A DNA stretch of 64,000 nt from contig CM042032.1 of NCBI GenBank assembly GCA_023525975.1, positions 74,112,260 through 74,176,259 of the forward strand. The letters are read 5' to 3'. Below, one piece after another: positions 57,861 to 64,000 of this stretch (position 1 is its first letter; each line of letters begins with the position of its first letter). Below the pieces are notes generated by a model. The model searched no databases and was not told where the DNA came from. It saw only the letters and a list, made by a program, of their open reading frames with translations. Origin of the DNA: Smallanthus sonchifolius (Eukaryota; Streptophyta; Magnoliopsida; Asterales; Asteraceae). A program made the translations under genes and the position numbers.

Positions 57861-59805
57861 GATTCTGATGACAAGCTCGATCCTAGAGGCGAAAATGTTG
57901 TTTTCGTCGGATACTATAACATAAGCGGATATGATTTCTACCATCCCGATGCAAATGTTATTTCCATCAAAAGGAAGGGACACTTCCTCGAGAAAGAAAT
58001 TCTTGAAGGAGGAACTGGAGATAATATAGTGGATTTTGAAGAAATTCGAGAACCACAAACGACCACTGATAATGTCGGAGCGTCTGAACAACAAGAAGTT
58101 GTTGCTGATGAATCAGACATAAACACAAGCGTTATCAGAAGTGTAAGGACTCGCAAAGAACCTAATAGATACTTATGGCATCTTGAGGGTACCGAAGTCC
58201 TATTGGTAGCCAAGTCCAACGACCAACCTACTAACTACAAATCTGCTATTTCAGATCCAGAATCTGCAAAATGACTGGAAGCCATGAACGCCAAGATGCA
58301 ATCTATGTATGACAATCAAGTCTGGGACTTGGTTGAGCTACCCCCCGAATCTCGGGCAGTAGGGAGCAAATGGATTTTCAAGAGAAAAACCGACATGCAT
58401 GGAAATGTACACACCTATAAAGCTCGGCTAGTTGCAAAGGGTTTCACTCAAACTCAAGGTATTGACTATGATGAAACCTTCTCTCCCGTCGCTATGATCA
58501 AATCGATCAGGATATTGCTTGCCATAGCCGCGTACTATAACTACGAGATATGGCAGATGGACGTCAAAACCACTTTCCTTAATGGACATCTCTCTGAAGA
58601 TGTCTATATGGTACATCCTGATGGTTTTGTTGATCCAAAATATCCTAATAAGGTGTGTAAACTGAATAAGTCCATTTATGGATTCAAACAAGCATCTCAA
58701 AGCTGGAATCTTCATTTTGACCAGAAGATCAAAGAGTTTGGTTTTGTTAAAAATGAAGATGAGCCTTGTGTTTACAGAAATGCTATTTTTGGCACTATAT
58801 CATTCCTCATCTTGTATGTGGATGATATACTTATCATTGGAAACAACATCCCTATGCTTAACGAAGTTAAATACCGGTTGGGAACTTGTTTTGTAACGGA
58901 AGATCTTGAAGAAGCAACTTACATTCTAGGAATCAAGATCTACAGGGATAGATCTAAGCGGCTTCTAGGGCTAAGTCAAGGCACATACATAAACAAAGTG
59001 ATGGCACGCTTTCATATGGAAAACTCCAAGAAAGGAGGTGTTCCTATGACTAAAGGCACCGTGTTGAACAAATCGCAATCTCCTTCAACAGACATTGAAA
59101 CTAAGCGTATGGAAGCAATTCCATATAGTTCGGCGATTGGTTCTATCATGTATGCTATGTTATGTACCAGGCCTCACGTCTCGTATGCTTTAAGCATGAC
59201 CAGTCGTTTTCAGCAAAGTCTTGGTATTGCCCATTAGACTGCAGTCAAGAACATCCTGAAGTACTTGAGAAAGACTAAAGACATGTTCTTAATATTTGGA
59301 GGAGTAGAATAATAGCTCACTATAAGATGTTACACTGACGCCAGCTTCCAAACTAACCGAGATGACTCTCGCTCACAATCAGGATTCATATTCACTCTAA
59401 ACGGAGGAGCTGTCTCATGGAATAGCTCCAAGCAGAGTGTGGTGGCGGATTAAACCACCGAATCTGAGTATATAGCTGCATCAGATGCTGCAAAGGAAGC
59501 TGTTTGGATGAAGAAATTCATAACCGACCTCGATGTGGTTCCAAGTATTCGGAAACCAATCGAGATATTTTTGTGATAACACAGGTGCTATTGCTCAAGC
59601 CAAAGAGCCCAAATCTCATCACAAAGCCAAGCACATTCTTAGAAAGTTCCACTATATATGGGAAATTGTGAAACGTGGTGACATTGTGATAAGCAAAGTA
59701 GACACAGATCAAAACCTAGCGGACCCGTTCACTAAGCCGATGACTCAGGAGAAGCATGATCAGCACAGAAATGCTATAGGTCTTAGATTTGCTAGCGATA
59801 TGTTT
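57861..59805 (+). pseudogene. Copia integrase tail, reverse transcriptase and RNase H, broken
   Basis: Integrase tail (VVFVGYYNISGYDFYHP), then RT from about 58270: SKWIFKRKTDMHGNVHTYKA, RLVAKGFTQTQGIDYDETFS, WQMDVKTTFLNGHLSEDVYM, LNKSIYGFKQASQSWN and the catalytic LYVDDILIIGNN. RNase H: YTDASFQ-type start near 59333, SEYIAASDAAKEAVWMKKF, CDNTGAIAQAKEPKSHHKAK and DTDQNLADPFTKPM. Stops: TGA at about 58272 and TAG at 59235 (both where Trp is usual), two adjacent stops near 59309, and TAA near 59451. The last stop of RNase H is at 59806-59808. Confidence 0.92.
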
Positions 59806-59808
59806 TGA

Positions 59809-60648
59809 TTTAGTATTTAGATGTATAAACATTTAAACAGTTGTACCTTTTGAATTCAATTTGATTTACTAGTTAAATGCAACTTTGAATCTTATAACTG
59901 TGTTTGATTTTAATACGTTTAATCCATGAATCTTGTATTCTTAATTATCCGTAGTCGATCAGAATCGTGGGAACGACTCTGAATTAAGACTATTATGAAC
60001 TTGGACTTAAGTAGTTGATTTCCATTTTCACAGACCTCATATTGGGTGATGTTCGATGTAACTCGCTTTAAATCATCTTCATGGATTTTAATCATAAGAT
60101 GTTTTGATATTGGTATACTCATTTAGTATCCTCTGACCTGAGATGAATACTAGAACTTATGTTTACCAAGGACTGTTCTTTAATCACTGTCAACCACTGT
60201 CGCGTAACTGCCAGTCATAAAGACATTGATTAGGAACAGATCTAAAGTTCAGTAGGAGCTGTATGTAGTCGATAAGGGATTCTGTACTCTTACATGATAT
60301 GTAACAGTTAGACATCGCGGCGCCCTCGTGATTCAAATTGGTGAAGTGTAAGGCCTTACCCAAACTGACTATGTGTTTGATTGGACCACTATGAATCTGG
60401 AACGAGAACAATAATAATTAAACACTACATGAGAATGAATCTAATCCATGTCTCATTGATTCAATTGATGTCTTTTACAGAAAGGATAAATGAAGATAAT
60501 TGACATAAGTCTATTGTCTTGCAATAGCAAGATGTTTTGGTAAATAACTTTAAAGTGTCATACCTTGTTAGGGACAACCATGTGCAGCTAGAGCACCTCT
60601 GGCTGTCTGCGTTAAGGAACATAATCGAAGACCGTCCAAGTGGGAGAC
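59809..60648 (+). other. Copia 3' untranslated region
   Basis: About 840 bp between RNase H and the 3' LTR with no conserved ORF. Ends in CCAAGTGGGAGAC, the polypurine tract. Confidence 0.7.
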
Positions 60649-61479
60649 TGTTGGAAATATATATGTCTGGCCTCGATTATTTAACGCTACTAACTGAGTT
60701 ATGACCCGTAAGAGTTACACCTAGGGTAACAAACATTAAATCCACTTAACCCGCTTAACTGGTAATTACGAACTGTTAGCGAGACGATATATTTTATATA
60801 TATTCGTTACACCGGATTTATTATTTATACAGGTTTATAAATAATAATTTATATTTATTTGTTTTAATCTTTTATTAAAACAAATTAAATGGGTTCGGGC
60901 TTTAATATTAACTATTGGGTTTAGGCCCGGTATGGTTTTTATTAGGTTAAAGAGATTAGAAAAATTAATATATAAAGATATATTAAATCTAATCACAATG
61001 TATATATATATATACACACATGTGATTCCTTTTGATCGAAACAATTAGAAGCAGAAGCAAAAATTTGCTTTTTCCTTTTGGTTTTTTCATCAGCCGCCAA
61101 ACACCAAAACTTATTCCTTTTGGTGATTTTTGGAACCACCAAATCAGCCCAAGCCGGTCTCTGCCTCGTTTTCGGCCAGCCCGGCGCTTCCTGTCTCTCG
61201 CATTGTCGGTTCGTGATCTAGCATCGGTTCGTTGTACCTAGGTGTCTCAACCGGTTAATCATTAACCACTAAGGTATAATTAATCTCATTGGTAGATTTA
61301 ATATTTATATTCGTATTCGTATGTTTTGTAAGCCAGTTCCTATCGAGTTTTCTTTTTGTGTTGAATTGGTTTCGTTCCGCTGCGTTTTAATAATTACTAA
61401 ATAATTATTATTAATCTATAATTATTTATCAACCGTTTTTTATAACTAATTTAACTGGTCTCCGCTGTAAAACTGAACA
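60649..61479 (+). repeat. Copia 3' LTR (831 bp)
   Basis: TGTTGGAAATATATATGTC...CTGAACA, followed by CTCTT. Longer than its partner mainly through about 20 extra bases near 61065 (TTTTTCCTTTTGG-type repeat). Confidence 0.95.
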
Positions 61480-61489
61480 CTCTTAACAG

Positions 61490-61808
61490 GAAAACTACAT
61501 GGAAGAAGCCTTCAAAATGAGGTATTTGCATCAAGAGTTTCTTATCAAACACAGTGTTCGAACTCGAACCATATTTCACTTGACCACAACGGGTATCAAC
61601 AAGGCTGCAAAAATCATTAACATGTGTGAAGACAATTGCATGCATAATTTGTGTTGGAGCTTCTTTCCTGTGCTTTTATCCTTTTGATAGTTAACAATTT
61701 ATTCCCAAATTTTTTTCAGGTTTCAATTAAAAACAACGTGGAGGAAATGCCACTCGTCATGAATACATACAAGTTGGTAAAGGAAGAGGGGTGGGCCTCA
61801 ACAAGCAG
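61490..61808 (+). pseudogene. callose synthase (GSL/CalS) exon fragments
   Basis: Callose synthases are large plasma-membrane 1,3-beta-glucan synthases. An exon starts after TCTTAACAG at 61490 and reads ENYMEEAFKMRYLHQEFLIK, a signature of the glucan synthase domain, then jumps in frame to FHLTTTGINKAAKIINMCED, which in the family lies some 55 residues further on, so that part is deleted. The expected donor after the SEDIFAG equivalent is lost. A second exon (61720-61808; acceptor TTTTTTTCAG, donor GTATGT) reads GFN, a stop, then a few residues and RHEYIQVGKGRGVGLN. No other exon of this gene (normally about 1,900 aa) is in the window. The 10.5-kb Copia sits in the intron before 61490. Confidence 0.85.
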
Positions 61809-62986
61809 GTATGTTATCTATATCAATCTGTCGACATTCGTTTAAAGTATTTAAGCAGTGTATTACTTTTGTATCTTTTGTCTAAGCTCATCTATATATT
61901 ACTTATTTAATTAATTGTATATCTGTGACATATTTGTTTAATATATTTCACTCTCAAGTTTTCTTTTTATATTCTAATATTTACTTGATGTAGTTTTTAA
62001 ACCAATTTGTGAAAATAGTGAAGTGTTTGTTTTTTGTATTCCATATTTCCCTGTTTATATATAATTTACTTGCTTTTTATAGAAAATAATATGAAAACCA
62101 AACTGATAGAAAACATTTGTATTTGAACAAGTTCTCTAGTTTCTAAACTGGAAATTGCAACAGCCTTCAAACTCATTTTCCAAATTTCATTAGTTTTGTG
62201 GGGGTAGAAAACACCTCCACTATTCTGGAAAACTGTAGATGGAAAATGGAAAATATTTTCGGCAACGAAACACCCTCTCTAATATCCAATAAAATAGAAA
62301 GAACTGCATAAAAGCCAACGCAGTTTGGTTATCTTTTCTATTATATATAAAATAGCATCTTCTCTCATATAATAAGATTCAACTTTGCATCCGTTTGTGA
62401 CTTTGTCTTTGTATCAAATAATCAATTAGAGAATAATCACACATATACAAATAAAGTGACACCTGAAAGACTATACACATTGTGAACGAGTCAATGGTCT
62501 GGAAAACAATATTACAACTTTGTATTCTGTCAAGCTCTATAAATTGTCATGATTGGCATGGAATAACCTAGTTTATTGCCCATGATGTCTATTCAAATGG
62601 AAATAAAAAGCAGAACAAGGAGCATCCTCAATCCTTAAGGTTAAATCAATGGCCGCAGGCTGCACGCTGAAATATCATACTGCAGGTCTGCATTTTGCTT
62701 GTTGCAGCTTCTCCGCTGGCGGCTGCATTTTTTAACAGATAACACGAAAACAGACATGAATTGTTTAACATTCACACATAGCATGATTTCAGGAATATAA
62801 ATTTTTTTGACAATATTTTCTTAATATTTTTTGGACAATATTGAAGGAACAAATGAAGACTAGAATCCTACTGAGGATGGCAATGCTACGGGACTATGGA
62901 TATTGTCGACTTTATGGTAGAGACGTTACAATTACATTGATAAAAAAAACTAGATGGTGCTTGCGTACATGATTTTAGAGGGGCTG
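61809..62986. other. AT-rich DNA, no gene supported
   Basis: No further callose synthase exon. Around 62640-62740 are repeats of CTGCAGGCTGCA-like words (GGCTGCACG, CTGCAGGTCTGCA, GGCGGCTGCA) of unknown meaning. Confidence 0.5.
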
Positions 62987-63118
62987 ATGGAATCATTCAA
63001 AGCAAATGTTGAAGTTGAGAAAAACCAGCTGATGGAAATGCTCAAAGAGATAGAAGAGGATCATGAAAGAAAAAAAGCGGAGCTCGAAGCTATGCGAAAA
63101 GATATTGACAGTCAGTGA
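62987..63118 (+). CDS. short coiled-coil ORF, possible transposase tail
   Basis: 43 codons from ATG 62987 to TGA 63116-63118: very rich in Glu and Lys with heptad-like Leu/Met spacing (VEKNQLMEMLKEIEEDHERK, KKAELEAMRKDI). Such coiled-coil ends occur in plant En/Spm (CACTA) ORFs, and the repeat field directly downstream resembles CACTA subterminal repeats, which is why I suggest it. No conserved transposase core is seen, so this is weak. Confidence 0.35.
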   Translation: MESFKANVEVEKNQLMEMLKEIEEDHERKKAELEAMRKDIDSQ

Positions 63119-63199
63119 CAAAACTTGGAAGCTATGATATGGAAGGTTATGAAATAACTACCAGTTGGAGATCGAGATGAGTAGAATGGTTTCATTTTT

Positions 63200-63515
63200 A
63201 TTTATTATAAATGTTGCATTTAAGGTTGTATTTTTGTAACTAAATTATTATAAATGTTGCATTTAAGTATAAAAAAAGTTGCATTTGAGTGTAACAAATG
63301 TTGTATTTTTATAACTAAACTATAATAAAAGTTACATTTTTGTATTAAAAAAGTTACATTTCAAAGTAAAAAAAGTTACATTAGATTATAAAAAGGTTGC
63401 ACACTAAAAAAGTTGCATTTAAATACTAAATGCAACACTTTCAAAAAAGGTTACATTAGGCCATGAAAAAGTTACATTAGATCTAATGCAACTGCTTCTA
63501 ATGTAGCCCCCGATA
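63200..63515. repeat. field of AAAAAGTT(A/G)CATT repeats
   Basis: Around a dozen copies of GTT(G/A)CATTT or AAAAAGTTACATT with 10-25 bp spacing, a few inverted (AAATGCAAC, TAATGCAAC, TAATGTAGC). The arrangement resembles subterminal repeats of a DNA transposon. Confidence 0.6.
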
Positions 63516-63523
63516 AAAGGTTG

Positions 63524-64000
63524 ATGATGTCGCCCAGACGGTCTATATAAAAACTAACTAAACCTAACCTAGACTCCTAAGTAATAAGTGGAAAACCTAT
63601 GAACTAGACCGCACTGACAGGCAAGTGTACCTATCGAGTGTAGCACAACTTAATGGTAAACCGGAATATCGAACCCTAGAGAAACTGAATACTAATACTA
63701 GACTCTGACTCGGACTAAAGATTGATGATTGGGGGGTTTGACTACACTAAATATTAACTAAGAATGCAACAAACTAAGAACGACTCAAGCTATCAAGATC
63801 AAGAACTAATGTAATATCAGATGATGGGAAAAATACTACCTAGGTTGGAATCCTACTTGCAAGGCAAAACTTCTACCAGTTCTGAAAACTAAGATGGATC
63901 TGGGTTTCTAAGGAAACAGCTCTAGGCAACCTAGTAGATCCCTTATCACTCTCAGGGTGTCACCAACTAAGGAACCTAAATATGTAATAAACTAACCAGA
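63524..64000 (-). repeat. partial LTR of a second Athila-type element
   Basis: Starts TGATGATGTCGCCC and then follows the layout of the Athila LTR at 17889: GGCAAGTGTACCTATCGAG (compare GGGCAGTGTACCCGTCGGA), ATGGTAAACCGGAATATCGA (compare AAGGTAAGAACCGGATATCA). It is a different subfamily and continues beyond the window. Minus orientation is inferred from this likeness; if so, this is the element's 3' LTR because no primer site lies to its left. Confidence 0.55.

Larger units (their letters stand above)
50945..61479 (+). mobile_element. Ty1/Copia retrotransposon with a nested solo LTR
   Basis: LTRs at 50945-51755 and 60649-61479 (TGTTGG...CTGAACA), perfect target-site duplication CTCTT (50940-50944 and 61480-61484), primer site TGGTATCAGAGCC starting at 51757, polypurine tract AAGTGGGAGAC just before the right LTR. 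The gag has lost its middle, and pol has several stops and frameshifts. LTRs differ by several percent by eye, so it is older than the Athila. Net length without the insert is about 7.5 kb. It lies in an intron of the callose synthase pseudogene. Confidence 0.93.

Overview
This window is nuclear DNA from a flowering plant, most likely a eudicot. It holds one intact single-exon zinc-finger homeodomain gene, exon fragments of plant genes with GT-AG borders, and plant transposon families (Athila, chromovirus-type Gypsy, Ale-type Copia, PIF/Harbinger, hAT, SINE, LINE). I suspect Asteraceae from the general look of the repeats, but nothing in the window proves it. Most of the sequence is mobile-element DNA, much of it nested. 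Only one gene looks functional.

1-5.2 kb: an 803-bp tandem duplication that carries a 69-bp minisatellite; a Copia-type LTR and primer-binding-site relic on the minus strand; a hAT-like MITE interrupted by a tRNA-derived SINE. 5.27-6.19 kb: the ZF-HD transcription factor gene. 6.6-9.3 kb: a small TIR element and a decayed PIF/Harbinger transposase. 9.3-12.9 kb: gene-poor DNA with SINE pieces and short repeats. 12.9-13.84 kb: two fold-back MITEs, each set in (TA)n; the second has telomere-like DNA in its core. 13.86-41.2 kb: a block of exon fragments from several unrelated genes (a MOR1 TOG-domain exon, BSL kelch-phosphatase exons, two unrecognised pieces), all on the minus strand, with a Helitron-like 3' terminus at its left edge. 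This block is split by a 22-kb retrotransposon nest. The outer element (16177-38288, 5-bp duplication AATAG) is a non-autonomous Gypsy-like element of about 8.5 kb. Its left LTR was later invaded by a 13.6-kb Athila element (17889-31475, duplication CATGC).

41.2-50.8 kb: MITEs, a second Helitron-like end, a decayed chromovirus, a LINE 3' end, and an Ale-like Copia relic whose LTR contains a hAT MITE. 50.9-61.5 kb: a Copia element (duplication CTCTT) that lies in an intron of a callose synthase pseudogene and carries a 3-kb Gypsy solo LTR inside its gag. 61.5-64 kb: the callose synthase exon fragments, a coiled-coil ORF beside a field of short repeats, and the start of another Athila-type LTR that runs off the window.

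The genes do not form a shared pathway. What they record is the order of insertions and of decay: premature stops in the Athila are all C-to-T on its coding strand, and the Copia carries several stops and frameshifts. I found no convincing undescribed system. The strongest leads are the multi-gene capture block, the repeated palindrome GGCACGACCG(T/C)GCC confined to two parts of the Athila, and the MITE with a telomere-like core.
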